NCBI GenBank assembly: GCA_001642415.1
Contig: LTDK01000173.1
Span: forward strand, 62,001-126,000
Direction: 5' to 3'
DNA length: 64,000 nucleotides
Origin: Nematocida ironsii
Taxonomy: Eukaryota; Microsporidia
The notes under the pieces were generated by a model. That model saw nothing but the letters and a program-made list of their open reading frames with translations. It was not told the DNA's origin and made no database searches. Each line of letters opens with the position of its first letter. The first letter of the stretch is position 1. Of this stretch, positions 36,695 to 46,784 are shown piece by piece. A program made the translations under genes and the position numbers.

Positions 36695-38065
36695 TTAGCT
36701 AATATTACTTAGTACGTCTAAATATTGCATACACAGATTGGATATGACCTGAATATTTAGGATTAGTTTACTTTTCTGTATTATAATAGCACGTATTAGA
36801 CTACTGTGCATATGTTTTACAATATCTGTTTTATGGGAATTATACTCTGTCTTAGTTAATAACAATCCACTATACACCTTTTCTATTCTTTTATCATGAT
36901 AATTGTAAATATTTCCTATATAAGGGATATGTCCTATACCTGGTATATTATGCTTAATTAACTCTGTTTCCAGTAGATATAACATATCTTTAGGAATCAT
37001 ATTGGGTATAATCACACTAGTATATTGTGATTGATTAGTAATACATTCCTTTTTATTAGTTATTTGCCATGGTGCATATACTTTTATAATACGCGCTGAT
37101 TCATTATCCAATTCAGCATCAAGCGTGGGATTTATGAGTATTTCAGTGCTTGAAGATGAGGTGGATTGAATATTCAGTGGCAAAACTTGTTTTTTGCCTA
37201 GACTTATGTATTTATTGTATTTTCGGGGCATCTTTGGGCCATCTTTCTTTATTATTCTGAATGGAATGGCATCTTCTATTAGGGTTTTATTCCTTTGTAG
37301 AATTTCATTATACGTCAGAAGCCGGTGCAGGTGAGATATTGGATATATTTTTAGTGAATTGTCTTTTTGGATCTTTGATTTTTTAATGTGCCTTTTTGTT
37401 GTGTCCTTTATCATTCCTACGGCACCCACCGTCTTAGGATATATTAAGTACCTTTTATTGTCTGGTTCTATTCTGTATAGTGGGTGCATATTTCCCTCTT
37501 TTCTGTTCGTAGGGAGGATGTTCAAGTGGCTACAATCATGTTTATAAAACGGACAGTTCTCATTTGTATTTCTAGGAATTTCGGATTCTAGTGCAGCAGT
37601 TATTTTTTTATTTCCATATATAGTATTGTTAATAACAGTGCCATAACAGGTAACTGCAATATTAATGTGCTCTGATTTAAAGTCTTGACTGTCTGATATA
37701 ACAGCTCTTCCTGAAACTATATCTAAAGACTCTTCATATGCCAAGTCTTTCAGCCGTATTTTATACACAATTCTGCATTCAATCCCTAATTCACAGAGGG
37801 AAAGAAAGAGTTTGAGTCTATTTAGACTATCTCTTGCAGTGTCTTCCCTATATTCTTCCTTTCCTTTTTCTTTCATGTAAATATTAAAGGCGGATGGATG
37901 GGATACAGGAACAAATGGCTTCTTGGATAATAAAGAAAGAGTCTGCTTTATTTTGAATGAAATCATACAAACAGAAAGGCACAGTGATATATTCCGGTTC
38001 TTCTTTGGGGGTTGTGTTATTACAGTGGTTGTAGAGCTTTCTTCATCACTAGAGAAATATTCCAT
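36695..38065 (-). CDS. RAD4: Rad4/XPC-like DNA damage recognition protein
   Basis: A 456-residue protein from the ATG at 38065. Residues 75-110 (LNRLKLFLSLCELGIECRIV) resemble the end of the transglutaminase-like domain. MHPLYRIEPDNKRYLIYP at 193 is the start of the first beta-hairpin domain (family 'HP.Y..erhl...e.i.P'). The following LLTYNEILQRN and PFRIIKKDGPKMPRKYN segments match 'S...W.r.gR.vk.ge.P.k.v', and IIKVYAPWQITNKKEC then VIIPNMIPKDMLYL match 'l+g.WQT....p....G...+...mlP.g...'. It starts global nucleotide excision repair. At 456 residues it lacks most of the N-terminus of yeast Rad4 (754). A CSB-like gene lies at 50252. Confidence 0.72.
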   Translation of the reverse strand: MEYFSSDEESSTTTVITQPPKKNRNISLCLSVCMISFKIKQTLSLLSKKPFVPVSHPSAFNIYMKEKGKEEYREDTARDSLNRLKLFLSLCELGIECRIVYKIRLKDLAYEESLDIVSGRAVISDSQDFKSEHINIAVTCYGTVINNTIYGNKKITAALESEIPRNTNENCPFYKHDCSHLNILPTNRKEGNMHPLYRIEPDNKRYLIYPKTVGAVGMIKDTTKRHIKKSKIQKDNSLKIYPISHLHRLLTYNEILQRNKTLIEDAIPFRIIKKDGPKMPRKYNKYISLGKKQVLPLNIQSTSSSSTEILINPTLDAELDNESARIIKVYAPWQITNKKECITNQSQYTSVIIPNMIPKDMLYLLETELIKHNIPGIGHIPYIGNIYNYHDKRIEKVYSGLLLTKTEYNSHKTDIVKHMHSSLIRAIIIQKSKLILNIQVISNLCMQYLDVLSNIS

Positions 38066-38801
38066 AGACAAAAACAGTAAATTGCTATAGAGTACATATA
38101 CAAATAGAGTAGATGCAACAACCCAAAAATAAATTCAAAGGAATAGTTTGTCTATATAATAGTTAGTGTATTTATATAAGTAAGATAGAAGGATATAAAT
38201 CATTGTAATACTAGAATAAAATGAATTCGTAAAAATACATTCAGAGAAGTATAGTGAGCTATTTCGAACTAATCCAAATATACTCACAAGAACAGTTTAG
38301 TAGTATATCAGACAAGAGAATCAAATATATATTCACTATCACACCATGTAATAATTGTGATAAAGAAAGGTAGAGAATTGTCTGCTCATATTCATAAGAA
38401 CCCATTTTTAATATATATTCTACTACTATTACATAACCAGAAGCAGCCATATTGTACAATGCCCATATAAAGTATGGTTATTACTGATAAAATATTAGAA
38501 GAAATCATAACCCGAACTCATAAAACAATACATTCTTTGTGTACATTGACGCACAGTGTAGATAGCGTGTTAGCGCGCATTTAATAAGAAGAAGACACAA
38601 AGCAATGTATACTATTAGATATATTAAGCAGAAGAATACATTTGTTTATTTTAACTATTTTATACACAATAAGCAACAAGTATTTCCATGAGTTGAAAGA
38701 ATTTCTATGGAAATTTAAGCAATTTCAGAGCAATAAATTGATATGATTCTCGAGTTATCATAGATCTAGCATAAATTATAATAGGTGTATATAATACAAA
38801 A
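38066..38801. other. Spacer with possible small reading frame
   Basis: A 736 bp spacer between the divergent Rad4-like gene and the gene at 38802. CAACCCAAAAATAAA near 38111 and ATAACCCGAACTC near 38507 are motif copies. A 63-codon minus-strand frame (38259-38450) is listed separately. Confidence 0.4.
38259..38450 (-). CDS. Possible small hydrophobic protein
   Basis: A 63-codon frame from the ATG at 38450 (MAASGYVIVVEYILKMGSYE) to 38259. It has two hydrophobic stretches (5-17 and 26-50) and a Cys pair near the end. Composition is not obviously random, but no family is recognised and the surrounding DNA is AT-rich, where Leu/Ile/Tyr-rich frames arise by chance. Low confidence. Confidence 0.25.
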   Translation of the reverse strand: MAASGYVIVVEYILKMGSYEYEQTILYLSLSQLLHGVIVNIYLILLSDILLNCSCEYIWISSK

Positions 38802-39227
38802 ATGGCAAGAGAAAATAAGACAGGAAGAAGATGGTCATTTATGGCCATGCTGCAGGGTTTAAACCAGGCAGTAACAAAAAACCTTAAAATTGACCCAAGA
38901 ATAAGATATGCCACATGGTATATTATTAAAAACAGAATATTAATAATAAAGGGGTATCTTGAGCTAAAAACCCCAATAAAGCAGACAGGAGTGCATAAAA
39001 TACTAGGAATAGACTTACCCGTAATATTAAAAAGAGAAAAACGGTGCAGAGAAGAGATAATCAAAGAGATTGAAGACACACCATGTGTATATAATTTATA
39101 TGAAGTAGGAGAAAGAAAAATAAACAAAGGAGGAAGACCCAGAAAGAAGGAACTTCTCACTAATCCAGTTGACATAAACAATTTCTTATTAATCAAACAC
39201 AAAGAGTTCTTTAAACTAGATTTATAA
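38802..39227 (+). CDS. Small basic protein, possible helix-hairpin-helix DNA-binding protein
   Basis: A 141-residue basic protein. Residues 34-80 (RYATWYIIKNRILIIKGYLE, then PIKQTGVHKILGIDLPVILK) have the spacing of a helix-hairpin-helix unit such as the N-terminal domain of MUS81 ('A...lk.yp.pi.sg..l.kilGig..i...l'). Residues 109-115 are GGRPRKK, an AT-hook-like sequence, and a polar tail ends in FFKLDL. It could be a chromatin or repair protein; this is inference from pattern. It looks like a real gene because composition is balanced and it has a clean ATG preceded by AATACAAAA. Confidence 0.55.
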   Translation: MARENKTGRRWSFMAMLQGLNQAVTKNLKIDPRIRYATWYIIKNRILIIKGYLELKTPIKQTGVHKILGIDLPVILKREKRCREEIIKEIEDTPCVYNLYEVGERKINKGGRPRKKELLTNPVDINNFLLIKHKEFFKLDL

Positions 39228-39495
39228 TAATAATTCACTATACAACCTGATATAACCAGCACAATGCAACTGCTGTACAATAAATCTATTATATTTCATT
39301 AAAATCTATTTAATCATATCAAATACTTAAACAAACATATTAAAAACAAATATTCACAGATTTGAAGGTATTTCTAGGCATATTGCATAATATGATATTA
39401 TTACAAAACATACAAATTTTTATGTTCGTTACAGATTTATTTTAAGTAAAATCAGTTTTAAAATTAAAATAATTTATCATTTAAAATTTTCAATA

Positions 39496-40617
39496 ATGGT
39501 AGAGGAGAATGCCAAACAGCTAAACTTTGCTAAGAATAAATTAATTGCAGATGAATATGCAGTTGGTATAAATTTCTGTAAACATAACAAAGAAGTTTTT
39601 GTAGGTGATCTCCCTATGAATCATCCATGCAGAAGAAAGGGAAATATATTTGAAGAAATGTCAACTTATTTTGTTCTTCCACTAATAAGAGATGCATTCC
39701 TGTGGATATTTGAATTTATAAGAAATCTTATCCATGTTGGGTATATGGAGGTTATGTACATAGTAACATTTTTATTCTATTTAAATACGTATAAAGTATA
39801 CTCAACACAATTTCACAATTCAAAATTATTGATGACAATACTCTGTGATTGTATAATGTACTTTCCACTTATAATAGCACAAGTCTGTCATTCATCAGGG
39901 AATTCTGGTAGTGTGTGGCAGCCTGCTATATATATAATTTCTGCGTATGTTATAGTAGCATTTCCCAGAGTATTTCTTATTTTTATAGAAAATATTAAAA
40001 ATGCTCTTTGGACAATTAACATAAATGCGGTTGGTGGTGCAAGTATATTTTATGGAATAGCAAGCGTATACTCTGTTTTTTATGGACTAACAATTGCCCT
40101 AGTGGTTTATATACATGAAAAATCGTTTGCAGTGCGTTGGTTTGAAAAGAATCAACTATCTGATTTATACTTACGAGAGTGTGCAGCTGGTCTAGTGGCA
40201 TTCTCTATTATTCGGGCTATGTTCCTATATACTGAATGCCTTCTTGATAACAATCCGTACAAGGAAAAAAACGAGCTAAGTTCAGAAGAAGAAGCAGCGA
40301 GACTTAGAAGAACTCTTTTCATAGCTATGATATACATGGCAGTAGTTGTTGGCTCAGTCTCTTTCATATACACATATTATTCAATAGGAAGAGCAGCCAG
40401 AGATACAAGTATTGTTGAAGACATAGACACTATTAACTTTATGGCCAGTCGTATAATGTGTGATCCGGTTGCTCTGGTAGCCAAAATAGCAAAGAACACA
40501 TTCAGTGACTTCTGGGTAGAGGTAAAATCAGTTTTCAGTGCGATTGGTGCTGCTTTCGAAAAGGCATCAGTCTTTATAGGCCGTGCATACATGAATAATC
40601 CATATGCAAGATTCTAA
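39496..40617 (+). CDS. Six-helix membrane protein of unknown function
   Basis: A 373-residue protein. A cytosolic N-terminus of about 55 residues is followed by hydrophobic segments at roughly 65-100, 115-135, 143-165, 180-205, 228-250 and 272-295. The C-terminus (300-373) is amphipathic. No signature of a known transporter. FYGIASVYSVFYGLTIALVV resembles LYGIATIYRGISVFITLFSW in the protein at 14237. Before the ATG lie AAATTTTTATGTTCGTTACAG and AAAATTAAAATAATTTATC-type sequence similar in style to the family A promoters. It is tail to tail with the secreted gene on the minus strand, 49 bp apart. Confidence 0.7.
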   Translation: MVEENAKQLNFAKNKLIADEYAVGINFCKHNKEVFVGDLPMNHPCRRKGNIFEEMSTYFVLPLIRDAFLWIFEFIRNLIHVGYMEVMYIVTFLFYLNTYKVYSTQFHNSKLLMTILCDCIMYFPLIIAQVCHSSGNSGSVWQPAIYIISAYVIVAFPRVFLIFIENIKNALWTININAVGGASIFYGIASVYSVFYGLTIALVVYIHEKSFAVRWFEKNQLSDLYLRECAAGLVAFSIIRAMFLYTECLLDNNPYKEKNELSSEEEAARLRRTLFIAMIYMAVVVGSVSFIYTYYSIGRAARDTSIVEDIDTINFMASRIMCDPVALVAKIAKNTFSDFWVEVKSVFSAIGAAFEKASVFIGRAYMNNPYARF

Positions 40618-40666
40618 TTTCAAATATACATAATTAAAGGAAATTTCCATAAAGTAAACAACAGCC

Positions 40667-42301
40667 CTAAGATAAAGTCGTAAATATATTTCTTCCAGGA
40701 GATAGATACTTAATAAATTCATTTAGTAATACGTCTACCTCAGGAGGTTCTGTTAAATTACCAATTACAATTGTGATATTTGTGGAGAACCATACACCAA
40801 TACATGATTTCATTATTTGAATATAACCAGAAGGATCATTTTTGTAAATCTGCCCTGGGTATATTATAAATTCCTTTTCTTCCAATAGACTGACAATTCT
40901 TTTTAATGAATTCTGTGGATGCGGTTTGTCTATATCCAATGGGGTTTTGTGTATTTTACTTGCTAGGCATACGTACCACAGGGGGTGTAAATATGACAAG
41001 TCAATCATCGCAGACCAAGTATTACTAAGCTGGTTTGGCTCATTTATTTTAATAGAACTAAAATCAAGTGAGTACATCCACTTACAAGAAATGAATTTTC
41101 TTCTAAGCATTCTAAATAAGTATAAGTCAATGCCTAAATTAGAACACTTATGTGATACATCCGATATTTTATGCACTGCATCCTCAGAAACTTCCCATAA
41201 TGATTTAAATAGGTCTATATACATATTTCTACACCCTTCTAAAGACACAGGTAATTTAAGTTTTGGATCGTAAGAGACTTTTTCTATGTTTCTTATAAGA
41301 AATTCTAATGACTTAAAGAAATCATTTCTTTTCTGGTTTATTATATCCCCGGATATAAAATACTCAAATCCTATTAAGTTTATAATTGACTTGGGGGTTA
41401 AATCCATTAATGAAATGCTTCCCCAACTGATTTCACGTCTAAACAATTTCATTATTTTGACATATACCTCACCAAGAGAGATTCCCTCCTCAGATATATT
41501 TACATGCCAGGCAGATTCTTTTGCTAAATAATCCAGTCCAACACTGCCAGCAGCTATTATATCATAATTGTATGTGCTCACTAGTGCATTAATTATATTT
41601 AAATATTCCACTACTGGCGCATATTCTGTTACAAGTACTATTTCTCTTATATCCTTTACTATTTTAGTTGTGTCCCCTTTAAAATCAGACGTTTCTTCTA
41701 TTTTAGATAAAAACAATAAAATAGTCATTTCAACAGCCACGGGCTTGTTTAGCGCAGAAAGCTTCCAAATAAGACTATTTTTAATAGAATCAAATCTTTC
41801 TTCTTTAGTGTAATGCAATTCAATTATTTTCAGAATATCTGTATCAATTGTGTTTATCCAGAATAAAATTGTTTCAAATATGTAGAACAATTCGACTGCT
41901 TTTTTATCAATCATACTCAAAGATATCTCTATTGCTGTCACTCGATCGTCAATTGCTATATCTTGATCTCTTCTGTTGGTTATCTCCTTTATTTGTTCAT
42001 TAGTTATATGTATTGCCTTAACTATTTCTTTTACATTAGCTATTTTGTATTCTATGAATTTAAGGTTTGTTTCTATTTTACAGAAGAAATATTCTGTTTC
42101 TTGGCGTAATAGTTCTTTCTTCAATCTGTTGTAATACTCTATTCTTCTCATGATTGCTTTCTCAGTTAACTCAGATTTATTCATCCAGTATGTATGCGCG
42201 TTAATTCCATCACTTTCTGTTATAACACAAAGCATCTCTATGACTAAAATCATTAAAACGGCAATAAAACCTGAAATACGTATTCTCTTTTCTTTTGTCA
42301 T
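40667..42301 (-). CDS. Secreted protein of unknown function
   Basis: A 544-residue protein with a clear signal peptide: MTKEKRIRISGFIAVLMILV then IEMLCVITESDG, cleavage likely near residues 30-34. The mature part is helical, with Lys/Glu/Ile-rich amphipathic stretches, few cysteines (CRNMY, CSNLG, CKW, CLAS, CIG) and no glycosidase, protease or kinase motif that I can find. It probably belongs to a lineage-specific exported set. ATAACCCTAATTGG at about 42348, roughly 50 bp upstream of the start, is a variant of the recurrent motif. Confidence 0.7.
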   Translation of the reverse strand: MTKEKRIRISGFIAVLMILVIEMLCVITESDGINAHTYWMNKSELTEKAIMRRIEYYNRLKKELLRQETEYFFCKIETNLKFIEYKIANVKEIVKAIHITNEQIKEITNRRDQDIAIDDRVTAIEISLSMIDKKAVELFYIFETILFWINTIDTDILKIIELHYTKEERFDSIKNSLIWKLSALNKPVAVEMTILLFLSKIEETSDFKGDTTKIVKDIREIVLVTEYAPVVEYLNIINALVSTYNYDIIAAGSVGLDYLAKESAWHVNISEEGISLGEVYVKIMKLFRREISWGSISLMDLTPKSIINLIGFEYFISGDIINQKRNDFFKSLEFLIRNIEKVSYDPKLKLPVSLEGCRNMYIDLFKSLWEVSEDAVHKISDVSHKCSNLGIDLYLFRMLRRKFISCKWMYSLDFSSIKINEPNQLSNTWSAMIDLSYLHPLWYVCLASKIHKTPLDIDKPHPQNSLKRIVSLLEEKEFIIYPGQIYKNDPSGYIQIMKSCIGVWFSTNITIVIGNLTEPPEVDVLLNEFIKYLSPGRNIFTTLS

Positions 42302-43550
42302 TATAGATTTATAATAAAAATATTCTTACTTTATTCCTGTTTAATTGATATATAACCCTAATTGGATATAATTAATTACCTAAATGAGTAAATTTAATTA
42401 ATTATCATGTAGTGACAACACCATTCAGATGTGAGCTCCCTGTGCATGATCCGTCTGCGAGCCGTCTCGTGCGTTGATACAGTCAAATCAAAAGGCCTGG
42501 ATCTATGAATTAATATATAAACTTCTGACTATTTAACTAGAGCTCTTATCCAAAATTTAGGGGAGGCTCTGGGAAGCATCGGCGGCTTAAATTCAGCTCC
42601 AGGCCTAACACAACTGTGCTCGCACAGGATTAGGCCGCTTCCTAAAGACAATAAAGAGCTCTCCCCTTTCATTTTCTTCTCTTTCTTGGTTACATAGCAG
42701 AGTGGCGATAGAGTTACTCCTTACAAGAACATCATACCTAAATAGTAATATAAGATAACTTAAACATGAACCAAATTGTATACGTATGAATATGTACTTA
42801 TACCGTATAATAAGTATTGATTGAGTATAATTCAAAGGTGCAAAAGTACAAAAAATAGCATTGAATGTACATATTCAGAATAAAATTAAGAAAAAATGAA
42901 AGAGGTGTGACTTCCTGGTAGAAGAAAACAGAAAATAATAAAAATACAATATATAGAAAAAACAAAAATGGCATAATAAACCAGAATATACTATATTAGA
43001 CGAGTATAAGTAGAAATTTATGTATACTCAATTAATAAGAAATAGTTATTATATGCTATATAAGATATAAATTATAATGAAATAACTCAAATTCAATTTT
43101 TGAGTTACATCTATTCAATCTTAAATGCAATAGGCTAAAAACACAAACGATCCCAAATCTGTTTGTATTTTGGGTTATGTTAGACGATTAAATGCACTAA
43201 TTAAACAATTGCAGTAATTGTTTATTGTGTATTACAGATATATTAACAAATAGACAGCATAAATAAAAATAAAGCATTATGTAAATTAAACAAATTAGAC
43301 AGAGTAGACAGAGACAGAATATCACAACAGAGAATTATTTCTATATTATTTAAACTGTCTTAAATATTTATGCAGTAATTTATATGTAATATATTATTTA
43401 ATGTATAGCATTATTCTATAATATGACGAGTTATATCAGTTATAATTAAAATAAACAAAGAAAGCATTCTGTTTATATTAATTGATACAAACAAACATGG
43501 CCAGAGATATCAAAATAAAGGTATAAATACATGTATGGATTAACAATTAA
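42302..43550. other. Long spacer with a GC-rich, strongly structured island
   Basis: A 1249 bp spacer between divergent secreted genes. Its left half contains the GC-richest non-coding stretch of the window (42420-42680), with the candidate RNA 42539-42680 and a further small hairpin CGAG-CCGT-CTCG near 42458. The right half is AT-rich and holds ATTTTGGGTTATG near 43161, a copy of the recurrent motif. Confidence 0.5.
42539..42680 (+). ncRNA. Candidate structured non-coding RNA
   Basis: About 140 bases with nested, mutually compatible stems: AGAGCTCT (42539-42546) with AGAGCTCT (42655-42662); GGAAGC (42572-42577) with GCTTCC (42637-42642); GGCCTAA (42602-42608) with TTAGGCC (42630-42636), stacked directly on the previous stem; and an inner hairpin CTGTG-CTCG-CACAG (42614-42627). 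GGGGAG (42560) with CTCCCC (42661) is an alternative to the outer stem. TATATAAAC lies near 42514, about 25 bases before the 5' stem, and ATTTTC follows the 3' stem, as expected for Pol III with an upstream TATA element. I cannot name the RNA; RNase P/MRP, SRP or telomerase RNA are unproven options. The minus strand would fold as well. Confidence 0.45.
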
Positions 43551-46500
43551 ATGCACATAAAAAGCATATGTAAGAATATAGTAATAATATGGACAAGTTC
43601 TAAATTCACAAGAAATGTACTTGCATCTGCAGAATCAGAACCAGATAATAAAAATATGTCTAACTCAGAAAATTCAGATATACCTGCTAATAGGCTGAGA
43701 GTCAGTAATCTAAAAATGATCTTTGAGAATCCGGGTAAGCAAGGAAATAATTCAAATACATGGACTTTAGACAGACCGAGCAAGATTAGACCTTTAAAGA
43801 AAAATAATTGTCGTCTTTCAAATAATACTAAATCTTTGGAAGACTTATCGGTTAATAGCACTATAAAAGAAGATCAAAAAAAAGAGAATACGGAGATTGG
43901 TTGCATGTCAGAAGATGCCCCGGAAATTTTAATAACCAATCCATTTCACCCAGATTATGATAAAATAAACTCTAACCGACTAGAAGTTAGCTTCGAAAAT
44001 ACACCACCAATAACAAGAAGAATTTCATCACAAGCAGATCCACAAACAGAAACTACACCAAAGAATTCATTAACAAAAGTTCCACCAGTGCCACAAAAGA
44101 AACTAAGTCGAGAAGAAAATGCAAAAAGTGAAAAAACACAAATAAATAACCTTGAAACCATGAGAAACAACATAATGCGCCGATTCATGGGTGAAAAAGA
44201 TAATAAAGATAGTGAAAAACCTGTAGAAAAAACCCTGTCTGCATGGTTTGATGATTCAGATGATGATTCTTCATTAGAAAACCCCACTGCACCAGAAGAT
44301 ATAGAAGGAGAAGAAACTAATAAAGAAAGAGCCATGTCAACAGACAAAAATAACACACCTTCAGGATATACAACACAAGAAGAACATATAGATAAACAGA
44401 CTTACATGCAGAAAGAAGAAAAAGAATATCCATTAAAGCCTATAATTAGATTAGAAAATAAAAATGGATTAGAAAATTTGCTTCTAATAGAAGGAGGCTA
44501 TTCATCATCAGAAGAATCTAAGTCACCAATAAAGGATTTAAAAAATACAGATTCTGAAAATACTATAAATGCGCAAAATGAATTTTCTTTTAATAAAGAA
44601 CACCTGGCTCACCGCAATAAGGGCACACCCCCGCCGCCTCCACCACTAAAAGATTTCTTCATCAATAACGAAAATAACTTAGGATGGACTAAAAGATTTA
44701 AATGCAACCAACCAAATGAAAACAAAAATGACACAAAAACTTCATTTAGTGCTCAATTACAAAATATGGCGGCCAAAATTCAAACAAATGAAAATAAATC
44801 CGATCATGGGGCTAATAAAGCAAGCACTAGCAAAACAGCCATTTCATTTATTGATGAATTAAATAAAAAAATCAAGAGAACCGCACAAGAAGAAGACGAT
44901 GTCTCTCCAAATAGCAGCAGAAGAGGCTCTGAAAGCCATGAAAACTCTAGAAAAGCATCCAGTGACTCTAGTAGTTTAGATGACACAAACAGTATTGATG
45001 GCAACACAAATATGCTCAAAGAAGCGATTAGTATTAGAAGGAATAAAATAAGAGCAAGTCCAACTACATCTGAAGATGAAAAGACTGATACTACCAATAC
45101 CCCTCCTGATACCGCATCTGAGGATGAAAATAACCATTGGGTAAACTCAAATGAATCTTCTCCATTTTCTTCATTAGATGGAAATAATTCTAACAACCCC
45201 GCAGCAATTAATTCAGAGGAGGACACTAGACCACCCGCTCCTCCTATTCCGCCTGCTCTACCTACTTATACGCTTGTTTTAAATAAAGATAAAAATTCAA
45301 AGAATGGAAATATGCCCACTCAGTCATACATGAGTGAGTTACTCTCTAAGATAAGCAAAGATGGAACAATAAATCTTAAAAATAAGAGAAAAATCACTAC
45401 TACTTCTATAGAAAAATCCCTACCAAACATGAATGATATCGAATTGATTAATTTTAATGCCGGAAAGGATGACTATAAGGGCGTAGAGGCCGTCCATCTG
45501 ACAGAAAACATAAATATGGATAAAGATGAGCTTAAAAAATTAATTTCGGATTATAATTTCCGATGGTTATTTGTAAATGCCAAGGATCCTAGCAAAAACA
45601 TTCTAATAACTAATAAAAGCATATACGAAATGCCTCTGATGAATGTTATAAAAGAACAAAAATCAAAAGAAAATGAGCATGCATCCCTTAGCAATCGCAC
45701 AGCAAAAACTGGCTATAAAGTTTATATTAGAAAGTATCAAGCAAATACAGACCAAAATGGCAATTCCTACCTTCTATTCGTTAATGAAAAGAGAGAAATA
45801 CAATATGTAATTAATTCAGAGTGTCTTGTGCCGCAAAACAGCGAAAGCCAGCAATTCAATTGGGATCTAGACATTCTTCAGAAGAAGAATCCGATTTGGG
45901 ATAGTGTTATTACAATTAGCATGGTTGCTGGAGAAAAGGAATTTATATCTATAAAAGGATTAAATGAAAAATCAGAAAAGGTTTTGGGTGTAGCAAGCTT
46001 AAATTCTGAGACAACACAAATGCTTCTAAATAGACTTTTCTCTAAACCCGAAAATTTATCAAAAGAGATGAAAAGAAACGCCATGATCTATCAAATGAAT
46101 CTTTTTTTGAATGAGACAAAAACATCTGCTTTTAGAAAGATGTTCTATGCATACCAACTATTTATTGGAGAGAAATTCAGTACATCCTTGGATAAAACAT
46201 GGGCTTTCTTAGTGAAAAAATATAGCTATTATAGCGATAAAAATACGACTGATAAGCATAATTATACTCTTCAATATACTAAAACCAACAATATAAGTCA
46301 GCCGTTATCAGATGCAATTGAAAATTACATCAAGTACCCAGTAGAAGGCAGCACGCTCACTTTAAAAGTTGGCCCTATTATGGAATTAATAGTAAGTAAA
46401 GAAGAAAAAAGCCAAAATAAGAAACATGAAGAACTTATTTGGTTTAAATCTGCCGGGAAAGAAATTAAATTTGTCGAACCAGATGAAAATTTACATACAC

Positions 46501-46784
46501 CGGTGATATTTACCATTGAAATCTGCGCAGATAAGAATATGAAGTTTTCTATTTACGGAGAAAATAGCGAATGTATATACCAATCAAAGGAAAATAAAGG
46601 GCAAGATACTAAACAAAAAGAAACAAATACCATAAAATCAATACTCTCAAACAATTGGATGGATAAAGAACTCTTGGTTACCGACAGAATTCCAATTAAT
46701 GATGAATCTTCTATATTTATTTTCCAGCTGTTAAAACAATTAAATGAGTCTAAATACGCAAAAAATTCAATACCCGGGCTATAA
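43551..46784 (+). CDS. Large proline-rich protein with WH2-like helices, probably exported
   Basis: A 1077-residue protein. The N-terminus (MHIKSICKNIVIIWTSSKFT, then RNVLASAES) is a weak signal peptide. Residues 30-590 are low-complexity: Ser, Asn, Asp, Glu-rich, with an acidic tryptophan patch at 232 (AWFDDSDDDSS), a polyproline run at 359 (GTPPPPPPLKDFF), an FIDELNKKIKR helix near 435, a second proline run at about 561 (RPPAPPIPPALPTY), then MSELLSKISKDGTINLKNKR near 593, which has the layout of a WH2 actin-binding motif (LL..I...G..LK) with small insertions. Residues 620-1077 are a folded, strand-and-helix domain unknown to me. Proline run, WH2-like helix and acidic Trp patch together recall WASP-like actin regulators; this is inference. 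The next gene may be a partner. Confidence 0.7.
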   Translation: MHIKSICKNIVIIWTSSKFTRNVLASAESEPDNKNMSNSENSDIPANRLRVSNLKMIFENPGKQGNNSNTWTLDRPSKIRPLKKNNCRLSNNTKSLEDLSVNSTIKEDQKKENTEIGCMSEDAPEILITNPFHPDYDKINSNRLEVSFENTPPITRRISSQADPQTETTPKNSLTKVPPVPQKKLSREENAKSEKTQINNLETMRNNIMRRFMGEKDNKDSEKPVEKTLSAWFDDSDDDSSLENPTAPEDIEGEETNKERAMSTDKNNTPSGYTTQEEHIDKQTYMQKEEKEYPLKPIIRLENKNGLENLLLIEGGYSSSEESKSPIKDLKNTDSENTINAQNEFSFNKEHLAHRNKGTPPPPPPLKDFFINNENNLGWTKRFKCNQPNENKNDTKTSFSAQLQNMAAKIQTNENKSDHGANKASTSKTAISFIDELNKKIKRTAQEEDDVSPNSSRRGSESHENSRKASSDSSSLDDTNSIDGNTNMLKEAISIRRNKIRASPTTSEDEKTDTTNTPPDTASEDENNHWVNSNESSPFSSLDGNNSNNPAAINSEEDTRPPAPPIPPALPTYTLVLNKDKNSKNGNMPTQSYMSELLSKISKDGTINLKNKRKITTTSIEKSLPNMNDIELINFNAGKDDYKGVEAVHLTENINMDKDELKKLISDYNFRWLFVNAKDPSKNILITNKSIYEMPLMNVIKEQKSKENEHASLSNRTAKTGYKVYIRKYQANTDQNGNSYLLFVNEKREIQYVINSECLVPQNSESQQFNWDLDILQKKNPIWDSVITISMVAGEKEFISIKGLNEKSEKVLGVASLNSETTQMLLNRLFSKPENLSKEMKRNAMIYQMNLFLNETKTSAFRKMFYAYQLFIGEKFSTSLDKTWAFLVKKYSYYSDKNTTDKHNYTLQYTKTNNISQPLSDAIENYIKYPVEGSTLTLKVGPIMELIVSKEEKSQNKKHEELIWFKSAGKEIKFVEPDENLHTPVIFTIEICADKNMKFSIYGENSECIYQSKENKGQDTKQKETNTIKSILSNNWMDKELLVTDRIPINDESSIFIFQLLKQLNESKYAKNSIPGL

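Noticed and set aside
38705..39280. 191-codon minus-strand frame
   Set aside because: Antisense of the basic protein at 38802, which has a clean ATG and coherent domains.
43551..46784. Formin identity for the proline-rich protein
   Set aside because: Polyproline runs suggested it, but no FH2 signature follows and the C-terminal domain does not look all-helical.
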